NCBI RefSeq assembly: GCF_014805625.2
Contig: NW_023998454.1
Location: 4,407,105-4,471,104 of the forward strand
Origin: Glossina fuscipes
Lineage: Eukaryota; Arthropoda; Insecta; Diptera; Glossinidae
Length of the DNA stretch: 64,000 nucleotides
Direction: 5' to 3'
Part shown: positions 13,090-25,614 of the stretch, in pieces
Layout: each line of letters begins with the position of its first letter
Position numbering within the stretch: position 1 is the stretch's first letter
Notes under the pieces: generated by a model
Told to the model about the DNA's origin: nothing
Database searches by the model: none
The model's input: the letters and a program-made list of their open reading frames with translations, nothing else
Made by a program: the position numbers and the translations under genes

Positions 13090-13700
13090 TAGAGTAAGAT
13101 CGTTGAAAGTATTCTACAAAGAGGTTGGCTATCCCAAGATACTGTGCCGCTTCTGAATACTCATAATGCACGACCAGCGGATCTTCCGCGTCGACTCGAC
13201 AAAGTTGTAAAAAAGTTAATAACTAAAAGCAGTACTTCCCTGAGAATTTGTTGCTGTGGTTTTTCAATTACCTTATTGATCGCATATAAAGAGTGCTATT
13301 TAACTCGGGAGATCTCGATCTAATTGACAGTTCCTCAGGGGAGCCATTTAGACCCTATGTTATCTTTTTTATACATTATACAACCTCGTTCAAATTCTGG
13401 AATATTCTGTCATTGTTTAGGCAGTTTATTATCAATGTTGATCGGATAGAATTTCTTCAGTGAAATTTTCTTTTCTTTGCTTTACGCGATCTGCCATGAG
13501 GTCCCATTAGAATTCTTCCGCGCTGTAAAAATAGGCTTAATCTACATATTGCCACCATCACTGATTAGGAGACAGGATCATGCGATCATCCTGTCAAAAT
13601 TTTATTTTGTTTTTCAAAATATTTATAACGCACAGAAGCAAATTTCCAAAAATAAATCATAAAAATTCTTGGGCAGTTTCGGAATGCCCTTAAGCACTTT
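13090..13700 (+). mobile_element. jockey-like LINE reverse transcriptase remnant
   Basis: A heavily decayed piece of a non-LTR retrotransposon reverse transcriptase, readable only across several frames. Near 13250-13290 a frame gives a WFFNYLIDRI-like segment. At about 13325-13375 another gives LTVPQGSHLDPMLSFLYI, which fits the conserved PQG box that precedes the catalytic YADD motif. The expected YADD segment after it is not recognisable. Downstream frames to about 13700 may hold the thumb region but are too worn for certainty. Stops and frameshifts rule out function. The clade is uncertain. Confidence 0.5.
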
Positions 13701-15545
13701 CCTCAGTTCATCTGTTTTTCTGCGCAGCTACGTGCTATCGTGGTAAAGATTCTCCGGTTCGAAAACGATCCAAGCTATCACAAGAACACGCCCGTACGCT
13801 TGTGTAACAAAAACTGTGAACACATAAAGTACAACAATACATATTTTGTTCTGAAAATAAGAAAGATCAACCGCGACTACTCAATAGTGTAAAGTATGAT
13901 AATTAACTCTTTTGAGTATTACGGAGATGGGTACAAAAGATTCGGTCATACCAGAATACAATTTTTCTACTTGTTTACTTTTTTTTTTTTAATCTCAAGA
14001 GACGACAACCGTTTTCTAACGCTCGCAAAACGTGGGGAATTCCCACACTTTTAATCAAAGTGATATCGAGGTTTAGTCAAATTACTTTTTAAAACGTCTC
14101 GGTTATCGCGAAAATTCAGGAGTAGAACTTAAGTTCGCTGCAGTTCTTTCAAGTTGCTACAGTTCAACAAGAAAATGACATTCGACTTTGACGAAATGCT
14201 TTATAGCCACCACGTTCATCTTAGAAAAAAGAGAAATGTAAAGAGAATGGAAAAAGGTGAGATTTCGATACTCTATAACTATGAACTTTGTACATTTTTT
14301 TTATTTTCCTATTGACTTTTATAATATTTAGTTTTATTCCACAACATTGGCTGCAAAGCAGCCTTGTGAAATGTTAGTTTGGTAGCTTCAATCGCAGAAA
14401 ATGTAGTGACGAACAGGGTAACTGGCAGGAATGAGACGTCGGCCTGCCTGAAGAAAAGAAAACAGAAGAAGAAGACGTAGAGCAGAGTTAAAAAAAAGGA
14501 AAAACAAAGAGATCGAAATTGGACAATGGAGTGAAATTACTGTGCGGAATTGAAGGGTATTTTCAAGGTTGATAGATATATTTAGCTGTGTTCGGTGTGA
14601 GAACCTGTTTCTAAATTGTGAAACATATAAATATTTTAAAGCGTTGTAAAACAATTTGAAAGTTATTTAACAAAAATGAAACTGAAATAATTGACTGAAA
14701 CTGAATGACTGATAAATTCGATAAATTGCAAATCATCGCCCGAAGGAGACCACAGGTAGGGTGGGGTACACAATGGTCCAGAGCTTATGATCTGCTCGCT
14801 CTGTAAATAGGCTTCGCCTATCCATTTGTTCCTATAACGGTAAAGCAAGTGTATTTATTGTAGATGTAGATATCTGTGGAGTGTCTGTGAGAGAAAAATT
14901 TAAAACCCCTTCATATCTCTCGAATTGGCTATCTCAGCAATGATACGTGCGTACATATCTACAAGTGTAGCTTTAAAAATATTGAAGGCAGTAGTTCGAT
15001 AGTTAGACAGAAAGGAAGGAAGGCAGATGGTAGCGTTACGCTCTATAGGATTACCTAAATCAACAATGAATACAGAGTAACTAAGCGTTTTTTTTTTTTT
15101 TTCTTTGAAGCAGAACTGTTTTTAGGTGACGTATCTTTCGACGAATTTTACTCACTTCCATCATTGCTTTTTGCGAACTTTAGACAATGTCTTAGTGTTT
15201 ACCGCAGACAAACGAGCATGCTATTTAATGCTTTAATCCTGATCAAGAATATATGTACTTTATGAGTTCTTCGATGGTTTCTTCTTCTTGGCTGTTGCAA
15301 ACATATTAACCAGCATTCTTCGATGGTAGATATAAAAGCCAATGTCTTTTTACAGCTTTCTTATGTAAGAGGTATGAAAACCTACAAAAAGGAGATTAAG
15401 TTTACATTCAGTGCAAATATTCGTGGCCACTAATACGCGAGATTATCCGGTTATTATTAAGAATGCATATCTAAAACACTATTCAAACCGATTAAACCCC
15501 TTATCACTCCAGCACTGTTAGGCAGAAATTGACTCAGAAATGAAC
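13701..15545. other. upstream of the fibrinogen-related gene, no recognised gene
   Basis: AT-rich DNA with homopolymer T runs at about 13979-13990 and 15089-15102. Minus-strand frames at 14388-14654 and 14663-14848 are unremarkable. Distal regulatory sites of the downstream gene could lie here but none is identifiable. Confidence 0.4.
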
Positions 15546-15592
15546 TATAAATTATATTATATTTAAAAACAATAAACAGCATTATTTCATTG
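15546..15592 (+). promoter_or_regulatory. candidate core promoter of the fibrinogen-related gene
   Basis: A TATAAATT at 15546-15553 lies about 40 bp before a TCATTG initiator-like motif (about 15586), roughly 110 bp ahead of the start codon. The spacing is a little longer than the usual 25-30 bp from TATA to initiator, and the background is AT-rich, so this is only a weak candidate. Confidence 0.2.
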
Positions 15593-15693
15593 ATTCAATA
15601 GCCACTGGCGATGCAACAACCTGGCGCTAAAACACGACGAATTTGAAATAATACAACAGAAAAAAAAGAGAAGCAAAAGCAGAAAAATCCATA

Positions 15694-17332
15694 ATGAATT
15701 ATTATGCGTATGCCTTATCTTTGGTTTTGCTTTGGCGAGATTGTTCCGCAGTACGTTGAACGTTTAACACAAACACTGATTGATAAGGATTTCACAATTA
15801 TTTATTATCTCAGCTTAATAGTCCAGATGAGGAAGTTGCCATGTGCAGTTATATACTGAATCAGTTGGACGTAATAAAGGCGAACAATGAGATTTTCAAA
15901 TTACGTATCGAGATGTTGGAGCATCGTTTGGAAAAATTTCAGCAATTGTTTGAAAACAATTTTCACATGGTAGTCGATATGAATGAAAACACTCATAAGC
16001 TTCTCCAGACGCAACATATTGAAGCCCTGCGGACTATAAAGAACTCCAATGAGATTCTATTAAAGCAGTATGAAAAAGTAACCGACATTGAAATTAGTTT
16101 ACAACATTTAAAAGACAAGGTGCTGAAAAAGGATGAAATTTTGTCAAACACATCAGCATCTACATTTTCAATTTTAAAATTTTCGTCGGACGAACTGAAA
16201 AAAACCGGTATGAAAATTTAATTACCTAATAAGATGAATTATGAAATCCTTTTTGGCAACAGAGGATCGAATTGTGCATAAAGTACAGTCTTTCTTTAAT
16301 GGCACACAGCAGGCTATTTTGCAAGACGTCGCAGGACAATTGAAACCCTTACGAAATGTAACCGATGTTTTAATTAACAGAATTGATGTAGAATTAAAGG
16401 AAGAGAGCCATCTACTGAAAGCAATACAAGAAAACCAAGGTGGCCTAAAGATCATAAATGATAGACTAGGGAAAACAGGTAAAAAAATTATTAGAAATAA
16501 AAGAAAAAAAAGTAATTTCGGTTTTTATTAGCGACGGCTACTCCTACTATTTATGTACGTTTCGACCAGCAGAAACTCACATGTTTGACTTCCAGAAATG
16601 ACCGTGTTCTCCCATCAAATTGCGCCGAATACAACACCGAGTACTGCTGGAATAGTATTTGCCGTATACAACCCTTAAACTATGATAGAGAAAGTTTCCT
16701 GGTGGCTTGTGATGACAAAACCGACGGGGGTGGATGGACTATAATACAGAGGCGTATTAACGGTTCGGTAGATTTCTATCGCGACTGGTCGGACTACAAA
16801 AAGGGTTTCGGACAAGTCGATGGAGAATATTGGATTGGTTTAGATAGATTACATATGCTGACAAGTACCCAAGGGACTTATGAGTTACAGATAGTATTGC
16901 AAGACTTTGACAATGTCACCAAATACGCCAAGTACGATAAGTTTGTGGTGGGCAATGAAACAGAGAAGTATTTGCTAAAAGACGTTGGTGTATACAGTGG
17001 AAACGCTGGTAATTCCTTCGGCTATCATAAAAGTTATCCATTTAGTACCAAAGATCAGGATAACGATAAGGCTGATAATTATAGTTGTGCTCAAGGTAAA
17101 AAAGGGGCATGGTGGTACGAATCCTGTCAATGGAGGTGAGTATTTTCGCAGGTCTTAACAATTCATTGGTAGACTAATCATAAAATATCTTAGCAATTTG
17201 AATGGCTTTTATTATCCGAACGGAACGGTGATCAATGGTCGAACTGGTACTGGTATTAATTGGGGTGAATTTCATGGCTTTAATTACTCGATGAAATTCG
17301 TACAAATGATGGTACGGCCAAGGATATCTTAA
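15694..17332 (+). CDS. secreted fibrinogen-related protein (FReD), five exons
   Basis: Spliced CDS: 15694-15750, 15814-16207, 16263-16478, 16532-17135, 17194-17332 (1410 nt, 469 residues). All four introns (53-63 bp) are GT-AG and keep frame. Exon 1 encodes 19 residues with a hydrophobic ALSLVLLW core, a signal peptide, so secretion is expected. Residues about 25-215 are charged and leucine-rich, consistent with an oligomerising coiled coil. Residues 253-469 form the fibrinogen-like domain, with GGGWTIIQRR near 288, GEYWIGLD, an Asp-rich DQDND at 397-401 fitting the family's calcium loop, and WWYESCQWSNLNGFY near 416. The residue after Cys421 is Gln; many relatives have His. Nine N-glycosylation sequons are present. 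Arthropod relatives act as carbohydrate-binding lectins in immunity or agglutination; the ligand here is unknown. No stops or frameshifts are seen. Confidence 0.93.
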
Positions 17333-17427
17333 GAAAAAGGGACAGAATGCAGTAGAGAAAGAAGTGGAAAGAAAAAATTTTCTCACAAATTATACGACTC
17401 AAATTTCTTTTGGGAATAATTAAGCAG

Positions 17428-17433
17428 AATAAA
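17428..17433 (+). promoter_or_regulatory. polyadenylation signal AATAAA
   Basis: A consensus AATAAA lies 96 bp after the stop codon of the fibrinogen-related gene, a normal distance for a compact insect 3' UTR. Confidence 0.6.
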
Positions 17434-17875
17434 AACTGCAACAACTCGAGGAATTTTTGTGACATCTTACTTCAGTTATAAACAAGCCTTTCCTCTTAAT
17501 CGAAATAATTTGTACAGATGAGCCACCTAGTATGGCACCTTTAAGATCGTTACAAATCAGGCTAAACATTATTGTAATTTTCTTATAATCTTTTACTGCT
17601 ATTGTACAGGCTACATTAGATAACATTTGAATTTGCGTTGTCAGCGCAAGTCTGCTTAAAAATAGGAAAGATTATGCCACACACAAAATTTACTTTTTGA
17701 TTTGATAATTTTCTAATTTAAAGGGCATGAATCGATGAGCTATTACGAACTGGGAGTAAGGTATAGAATTTCGAATTTATACCGAATATAAATACAGCAA
17801 TGATACTTGAAGCTGCTTCCATCTTGAGTCAGTTCCAGGCTTGCTTTTACCTAACTTTTTATACTCATCTGAATG
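17434..17875. other. spacer between the FReD gene and the mariner remnant
   Basis: AT-rich sequence with no recognised gene. The 3' half of the mariner transposase that should lie here on the minus strand is absent. Confidence 0.5.
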
Positions 17876-18766
17876 TTAACTATTTACTACCCTGTTGGCC
17901 AATTCTGGCCGTTTCTGGTCAATCGCTATCTTCAAACGGTCCAGTTGTTGGTAGAAGGGATCAGAATTTAGCGTTTGGCCATATGGAAGCAACTCATAAT
18001 AAATAATCCCCTTCCAGTCCCACCAAATGCATAGCAAAACCTTCCTGGCCTTTTGAGGTGCTTCACCGCTCTTTGACCACGATCGTTTTCGCACAGGGTT
18101 ATCGTATGTGATCCATTTCTCATCTCCAGTCACCATCCGTTTAAGAAATGGGTCTATCTCATTCCGTTTGGCCAAGGCTTCGCAGATGGAAATTCGATCC
18201 ATCATGTTTTTTTCTGTTAATTGGTGTTGCACCCAAACATCGAGCTTCTTTTTGAATCCAGGTTTGTGTAAATGGTTTAAAATTGTTTTATGGTCGATTT
18301 TTAGCTCCTGGGCGGTGTTACGACTGCTAACATGCCGGTCAACTTCGATCATTTCTCCGATTTTATCGACATTTTCGACGACCGGCCTACCTGTGCGAGG
18401 TGCATCTTTAACATCAAAAATTCCTGAACGGAATCTACGAAACCAAAATTGCACATAATTGGCTGTTACAATATCGGAACCATAAACACCATTCACAATT
18501 TTAGCCGCCTGGCTTGCATTTTCGCCTTTGTCAAAGAAAAACTGTAAAATGTATCGAATTTTCTCTTTGTTCACTTCCATTTTTAACACGCTGTAACTCA
18601 CAACTGAGTGCACCAAACAAAAAACAGCAAAAGAATTTTTTTTACTGCGAAATGTCACCTTTCCAACGAGCATAATTATGAAATTGTTTGATCGATACTT
18701 TACGAGAAATCTATCAGTGCAGCCATCTACCGAAAAAATAATGGATTTCTTTTTCCCCAAACTAAT
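17876..18766 (-). mobile_element. mariner transposon, 3'-truncated (mellifera/Famar-like)
   Basis: The 5' two thirds of a Tc1/mariner element. The transposase starts at 18580 (MEVNKEKIRY) and stays open for about 234 residues to 17876, against about 345 in intact relatives. The N-terminal helix-turn-helix half (QAAKIVNGVYG, YVQFWFRRFRSG, GRPVVENVDK) and the linker (VWVQHQLTEKN) are clear. The catalytic core retains the first Asp in MVTGDEKWITYD and then IWWDWKG, but the sequence leaves the family after KRPELAN. The second and third catalytic acidic residues are therefore lost and the enzyme must be dead. The 5' end is probably at about 18764-18766, where CCCCAAACTAATA (plus strand) would be the terminal inverted repeat start beside a TA target. 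No matching 3' terminal repeat is seen. Confidence 0.9.
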
Positions 18767-18996
18767 ATTAGGTGATTGCATATGTTTTGATCAGCGACAT
18801 GTATTGGCAATGCGAAGAATCAATGGACACAACAATCAAATTCGACGATTTTCACCTCTCTCACAATGAAATAACAGTTTTCTATTTAGAATCATTGAGT
18901 TATTGAGTGTATATAAATTGACACTGCTCCGTCATACCCCAATTGTAGATTTGGTTACAGTAGCTTAAACGTGATAATTTTGACATCAATGAAAAA

Positions 18997-19520
18997 AAAG
19001 TTCGAAGACAATGAGCTGCAAAACTTCTTGGACGAAAACCCAGCTCAAAGAACTTTCGAACAGCTTAGCGGTTGATGAATCAGTTGCTTGTACGCGTTTA
19101 CATGCGAAGGAAATATGTCATTTCAAACCGTTTTAACATCGCGGTTTTTTTTGTTTGCCAAGAAAGAAGAGAAGAATTTTCTTTTAGGCATTGTAAATAA
19201 AGGTGAAAAATAAATCTACTGCTTCAATCCCAATCAAAAAGTCATGGGTTAATCCAGGAAAGCCATCCACATCGACACTGAAGCGGGATGCTGTATGTAT
19301 GTTAGGATCAGCAAGGTGTAGTGTATTACGAGCTGTTAAAACCGAGAGAAACTGTTATTACGTAACGGATGCAAATCCATCCTTTTACATTATAACGCTC
19401 GGGCGCACGCTGCAAGACACACTGTTGCAGCTCGAAAATACCTGCTGCACCCAGCGAGATAAGCTTTAATGTCCCTAATCGCATCTCTAGACACTTTGTC
19501 TTGATTAAGCATAGGCAATG
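18997..19520 (+). mobile_element. second mariner-like transposase remnant
   Basis: A fragmentary transposase of a different mariner subfamily, readable in pieces. About 18999-19065 gives KFEDNELQNFLDENPAQ, an N-terminal helix-turn-helix segment. About 19160-19245 gives KKEEKNFLLGIVNKGEK, which occupies the place of the T-G-D-E-K catalytic segment but has lost the Asp. A frame from 19203 continues with KKSWVNPGKPSTSTLK. After a frameshift the second catalytic segment reads HYNARAHAARHTV near 19390, with Tyr where Asp is expected. Several hundred bases of the normal middle are deleted. It sits in the opposite orientation just beyond the other mariner, so the two inserted independently or one landed beside the other. 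Confidence 0.75.
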
Positions 19521-20261
19521 TAAATATAGTTATGAGATATTTAACCCACTAAGAGTTATTTGCAGAAGCCCAGGTGGCGTCTATCACTTACTCTAATTAT
19601 CGGACTTTTTAAAGTCTATTAAAGCAACATTGTTAAATACGCGCGATTTACCTACGTCGTAATTAAACTAACTTTTAACCTCAATAAGGCATTATGATTC
19701 GAAAATTAATTGTTGTTTACTGCTATCGGTTGCCAAGCTTTTGCATGTTTGCGATGGCTTAGGGGTTCATTTGCAGTTTGGTCCTGTACTGGTTGTGGGT
19801 GTGGCTCTATGCTAGTTGTGCACATGCTTTTTTTTCCTTCTTATTTGTTTTATTATACTTATACTAGGTTTTAATATTAATTAATATAAGATTTACTTTA
19901 AGAGTGAATTGAACTCGACAATTTGATTTAGTTGAGTTTCATGGATAGGTAAATAAAATAAGTAAAAAAATAATTAAATAAATAAATAGCGCTTTTTGGT
20001 TCAAATCGATGGAGCATGGCTTAGCTAGGACGTGAGTTCGAAATGCTGAAAGTGCGAAAATAGGTTCGTGATTCGATCGCTGCCACACAGCATTATTCTT
20101 TCGTAGCGGCATAACCATGTTGCCGGAAAGATGAGAAGAAGTCGTAGAAAATTGTGGAAAATAGTTTGATTAATATATATTGTATTAGTTTTTTTGAAAC
20201 ACGCCTTTTGCAAGTGAAACAAATAAGAACGCATTATCGCATTCTACTCTAAAAGTTCTTT
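19521..20261. other. intergenic, no recognised gene
   Basis: AT-rich, including an AAATAAATAAATA run near 19974-19988. No supported coding region. Confidence 0.45.
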
Positions 20262-20830
20262 CGTTTAATACCCTTATCGCTGATATTATTAAGGGCAAAT
20301 TAATCCATCAGGTCGCGGTGTCTACCGTATTCATGTTAGGATTAATCCATTTTTGGGCAGATAAAATAACTTCACTTGAGGAATGTACCAAATAACAAGC
20401 AAACATTTTGGCTTATTTGTCTTATGATAAATGAACATAAAATCTCAAAAAGTGAAAAAAATAAAATTTAATCACTTGTAACTTTATGTGGCCACTTTTG
20501 CACATTTTTGCTCGTACAGAGCAGAGTATTTCGTAAAATAAATTTCTGAATAACGAGCAAAAACCAATAAATTTTTGTTAAGAAAAAAGGAATTGCATTC
20601 GGCTTACACTTGCCTGCGGGCTTCTCCTTTGGCCAATCTGGCCAAGACTGGCAACAACAAATACCATACGGCCACGCAGGCGGAGAGACCCACGGATGGG
20701 CAAATATGGTTTAATCAATTCAGAATTTCACGCTGGTGAAGAATCTACATACTTTATAGGGCCTCTGAAGTTCCCTTTTGGCTGTTACATACATTATGAA
20801 AAAGCAAAGCGAGGGGTATGAAAATGATCA
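20262..20830 (+). repeat. dispersed repeat family B, copy 2
   Basis: Starts at TTTAATACCCTTATCGCTGA and proceeds through TCGCGGTGTCTACCG, ATTAATCCATTTTTGGGCAG, CTCAAAAAGTG, GAATTGCATTCGGCTTACAC and GGGCAAATATGGTTTAATCA to a GAAGTTCCCTTTTGGC block. The same ordered blocks recur in the copy at 55035-55640. Non-coding; the middle holds a GC-rich TTGGCCAATCTGGCCAAGAC palindrome-like stretch. Confidence 0.7.
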
Positions 20831-23640
20831 GAATGCATGCAATCTGAATGCGTTAATATTTGCACGTCATCAAGAACTAAAACTAAACAATTTAACCCTA
20901 AATTTGGGTAAAGTCGCTAACAAACCGATAAATTAATTTCGTTTTGATTTAAGCTGATCTAGAAGACGATACTTTGATTCGTGTTTTCATAATTTATCAA
21001 CTTTTGACAAATTGGACTTCTGAACGTAATGCAACAGCGAATATTATAAAGGACTAGCCTCAAAATAGCTAATATTTAATATGAGTTAGTGATTGTTTAC
21101 AAAATCTTCGACGTCGAAATTCAATGTAAGCGAAGGATTAAGTCTGTTAAAAATATGTGGAGTGCTACTTAACTTTATTTAAAATGATTAAAAAATAAAC
21201 GCATTAGATAAAGAGATGTTATTTGGTAAAAAATTGTGTGTTTCTTGGATGCTGTTTTATCAATGGATAGATTATTCTGAAAAAGAGCTTTTCGAAAAAA
21301 GAAATACAATAAAATCTTGTTATATACAACTATATTATGGAAGGGACTAGAAAAATGCTGTGTATGTATTTTTGTTTTATTTTTGTAATAAGTATTGAAA
21401 ATAGAGGGAAAGGATAGTGCTTTCGTTCCTAAACGGATGTTCACATTTGTTCAACAAATTGTAAAAGTTTAGACGCGGTTTGCGATCGTTTTAGTTTGCC
21501 GATGTTGTGGCATCTTTCCGCATGAAATTACTTTTTGGGTTTGCTATATGTTGATGACAGTGATAGCAAGGACAAAAACGGCTTTGAGAAGATGCTCATG
21601 GTGTGTAAACGATTTTGCGCAATGGTTTAGTTCCTCATTTAGACTGTGATAAACGCTAAATTTTTAAACCGGTCCGTGCTGAACCATACCATCATTCTAC
21701 AGTTTGTTTAGCCTGACGAAGCGAACTCATCTGAAAGAGAGTTTCATGACAATATTCCGTAGTGTTGTAAGATAAACATCTACACGAAACCGGGAAATAC
21801 CTGCGTTGGCTGTTACCTTTCCGTTTTGTACACGAAAAAGCAAAGGCGATACTTGCAAATAATTAAAGCGTAACTGTTGCATGTTTTACTTGCCTGTTGT
21901 CATACGAATTAGCTGCAAAATTTCCGATTCTCCCTCTGCTTCCCTTGATTACTTAGACCTTCGTAAACATGCCTAATGGTATATAGGAAACAGTTCACTT
22001 AACTGTATGCGCATATGATTTTTAGTTATTTAATTCATTTCAGATCTCATGCTCAGACACTTTATTACAACTAAGTTATATTTATTTCTTTTACAATGAG
22101 TCAGCGACTACTTATTCTTTAATATACTAGCTAACACTTCATAAATTGTAAAGAATCGCTAGATATAACAGCTCACCGCTCCTTTATGATTTGTGAAGCA
22201 GAAGCTTACCTAAAATTAAGCTTTTGCTTTTGCTCATTGCGTTTTGAATAAAGATAATAAAAAAGCATAGGTGTCTTGCAATCTGAGCGAGCCCAAATAA
22301 TAATGCATTTACGTTTTTGGCTCTTAGTTAGTTTAATTTTTAACAGTGGTAACAAAAATAACAATCCCAATATTGGCTTTCGATTAGCATATGGAAAGTT
22401 ATTTTGTTAATTTTCGTATAATTTTGCAATGTCTTGCTTAAATCTCAAAAACGAATATTTTAAGCTGACATATTCAAATAAATTTTGCACTTTATTCAGG
22501 ACGCAAATGTTGTAAAGAACTACGCAAGTAGCGTACCTGCTCTTCCGCTCTTCCATTAAAACATCCCATGGACTTTGCAAAATGAAAACGTTTAATTTCG
22601 AATTTTGAAAAATTGAATACTATCCTTACGTAAACCATCTCCCAAAGCAAATGTAAAAGATAATGCATTTGTACATTTCAGGTAACGTAAGTGGATTGGG
22701 AGCGTCCGATCCCTTCTCTGCTTCATAAGAATCCTTCTCCATAAACCTTGACCGCGTTATTATTCCAAATGTTATAATATGGGCACACTAACCATTCTGT
22801 CTTATAGGTATATATATCTATATATGAGATCATCATTACTTGATTATTTAATTTGGACGTTTAACGATAACACTAATATAATCAGTAGCGTTATGAGTTA
22901 TTATTATTTTTTGATCTTTTGCTCTTTATCAATGATAGCATATGAGGATGTATGGAAAGATTGATGCTACAGAATTTAATTCGACAATTAGACAAAGCAA
23001 AAAAAAAACAGTAAATTAGATTACTTGCCTTTCACAAAGGTAAGATTTTTATTTGTGTTCTGCTTGTTTGGAAGTAAACAGTTTTGTTCGCAATTTATGC
23101 TTTTGGAATTCAAACAATAGCGCTAAGGCGACAGCCTAAACAGGTATGCAGCGTATATGGTGAAGGGCAGTCAGAAATTGCTTTGTAAAATTCCGTTCTG
23201 GAGGCACGAACTTAAGATATGGAACGTCCTTCCCACTATGACGAATGCCTTTTAAAGGCCACGCCAATTAACAAGAGGTGTAGCAGAAAGGTTGAATACC
23301 TCACTGTCAACGTTTAAATTAATATAATTTTGTTATTCAAAGAAAGCAAAGTAAATGTTTGATAAAAAAGCGGAAGTTACTTATGACTCGATCTAACAAA
23401 TTAAAGAACTTACTGCAACATAAAAAACAGTGAATAAGAAAAATCATATGAAATAAGTAAAAGCACTACATGCACATTAAATACCTTACACTTTGCTTAA
23501 TAAGCTTATTGATATCCTTCTAAAATAATGCATTATATGATTGATAGCGTTTAGAAAAGTAGTCTGATCCGAACCGCTTTCAATATCATTCGACGAACAA
23601 AACAAGTTTGGATATATATAATGAAAAATTGTGGTATTCT
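20831..23640. other. intergenic, no recognised gene
   Basis: AT-rich. Frames at 21175-21444 (-) and 22779-22964 (+) are short and hydrophobic or lysine-rich, as expected of AT-rich chance frames. Confidence 0.45.
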
Positions 23641-23819
23641 GGGTCCCGCATAAATCCGCCCAAGCTTTTATATACCCTTGCACCATAAATGCTTTTTTCC
23701 GTAAGCAGGTCTTATATACTAAATTTTATATAAAAACATTCTAAACCTGTCCACTTAAGAAAGATATTGACCTACTTGTGAAGATTTCTGCGAAATGAAA
23801 TTCGGGTATTCTGACGTCG

Positions 23820-23980
23820 GTTATGGTTTTATTAGATCACATATAAAATTGCAAAATGTTTGCAAACAATTTCTGTTATATGGATTATTAAGTAGGCCAC
23901 GGTCTTATTACATCACATATAAAAGTTTAAATTATTTATAAGCACTTTGTGTTACATGTGTTATATGGATTAGTAATGAA
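23820..23980 (+). repeat. diverged two-unit tandem duplication
   Basis: Two units of about 75-80 bp share TATTAGATCACATATAAAA or TATTACATCACATATAAAA and end in GTTATATGGATTA. Non-coding. Confidence 0.5.
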
Positions 23981-24000
23981 TCAAACGAAATTTCTGTTAC

Positions 24001-25614
24001 TCATTTTAATTGTTGTTATGTCTACGGCTATTGGCATTGTCAGCGTACTGCAATATATTGCCCACACTACATACTACTTATTACCAAAGAGCTTTAGTTC
24101 ATATTAACTTTATTTTATATTTTTCCTACAGCTGTCTAAAGCAACTAACGGTACCGACTGGCTTCTTTACTAACTAAATTAAGAAGAGACACGAACAAAT
24201 ATAAAGAGGAGTAAGCTTAACGCTTCAGCTATCACAATAGATTACAACAAAGAAGGTTAAGACTATATACATTTATGTAGCTATCATCAGTAAGAAACTC
24301 TAAATCGATCTAGGAACATCTGAAGGACATAGTTTGCATTCTCCTGGTAAGATATCGGCTTTAAACTTGGTAAAAACATCGTAAGTTTTTTCAGATGGAT
24401 TAATACTGAATTTGGATTAAATCGTTGAAAGGAAATGCAAGGATTACAATATGAACTGAGAACAACTCTAGAACTAATCATATACGGTGTTAACTACCTC
24501 TCATTTTCCAGCTTCGAACTTTTCATCTTTTTCATTTTCAGCAAACTGATAGGATCATTTGGCTACCTAAAATGAATGTTTGCCGATTCAAATGCCTACG
24601 GGATCCATCCCAACGGTCATGGAATGCGTAATTTAGAGAAAAATTCACTGACAGCTTGTATGAACGGAGATGTAGACATAAATTCTGCGCATGCAGCGCA
24701 TGGTTCTAAGTGCTGAAATTTTGAGATAAACGCGCACTAAGCACATTAGTCAGTATTATTACAAGTGTTTTGGAATGTTGCTGATGTTAGTTCTTCAATC
24801 CAACCATCAAATCGATACAAAAACATATTTCATTTGCCTATCGTTATTACTTTAAATGTGAAACAATTCACTTCAGGTTTCCCCTTCTGCAGCCGAGGTA
24901 TACCAGGTGTGCCTTGTAAGAATATTTATTGTTTAAGAAGACATTTTATTTGTTGTTTGATTCGGTTGTTTTATTTCAGGAATGGAAATTTTGATTTACA
25001 ATTATTCTTACCTTTCTGTTTGATTGTCGCTGAACAATAAAAGAATGATCGGTGGTCGCGCCCTGCTTTTATAGCTGCCGATTCACACTTGCGACCCTGG
25101 CTAGCCCAGATCTGAGAGACAGATAACATGAGATGAACTGAGAGCTTAACATTTGCATTTTGGTGAGGCCAAGGTGGGTTAGAAAATTTCCATGCCGTCA
25201 GCAACACAAACCGGTTCTTAATACCTAAACGATTCTGTATGTATATGTATATGTGTACACAAAACGGGTTTATTATGCAATGAGCAAATGAAGAGAGAGA
25301 CCTCTTATATCGACAATATTGTAGAAGTCTGATTAATAATAATTTCTTTATCTCTTAAATAAGGCTGTGAGACCGGTAATACACGTGAATTATGATTGCG
25401 AGAGCATACGTTCATTAGATAATATATACGATTTATAAAGCAAGGAGCGAATGGGTATATAAAGAAATTCACAAAGTTATAAACGTAAAAATATAAGTGC
25501 GTCTAAGTGTAGGTAAATTCTGCAAGCATTTATAAGATATATGTAAGCATGCGTTTATGTTCACGCCTAATTATAATATATGTATGTATAAGTGTTAGCA
25601 TGGTACATATTCTT
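24001..25614. other. intergenic, no recognised gene
   Basis: Nothing recognised. A frame at 24765-25040 (+) is cysteine-rich and hydrophobic at its end but shows no known motif. A locally GC-rich patch at 25050-25110 contains a TTTTATAGC box; its meaning is unclear. Confidence 0.4.

Noticed and set aside
16208..16262. Possible separate genes at 15841 and 16241 in the fibrinogen region
   Set aside because: A 55-bp GT-AG intron joins the frames with matching phase (leftover G plus AG), so they are exons of one gene; the ATG at 16241 lies inside the intron.
18108..18458. 116-codon plus-strand frame
   Set aside because: It is the antisense of the mariner transposase, whose minus-strand reading has clear family motifs.
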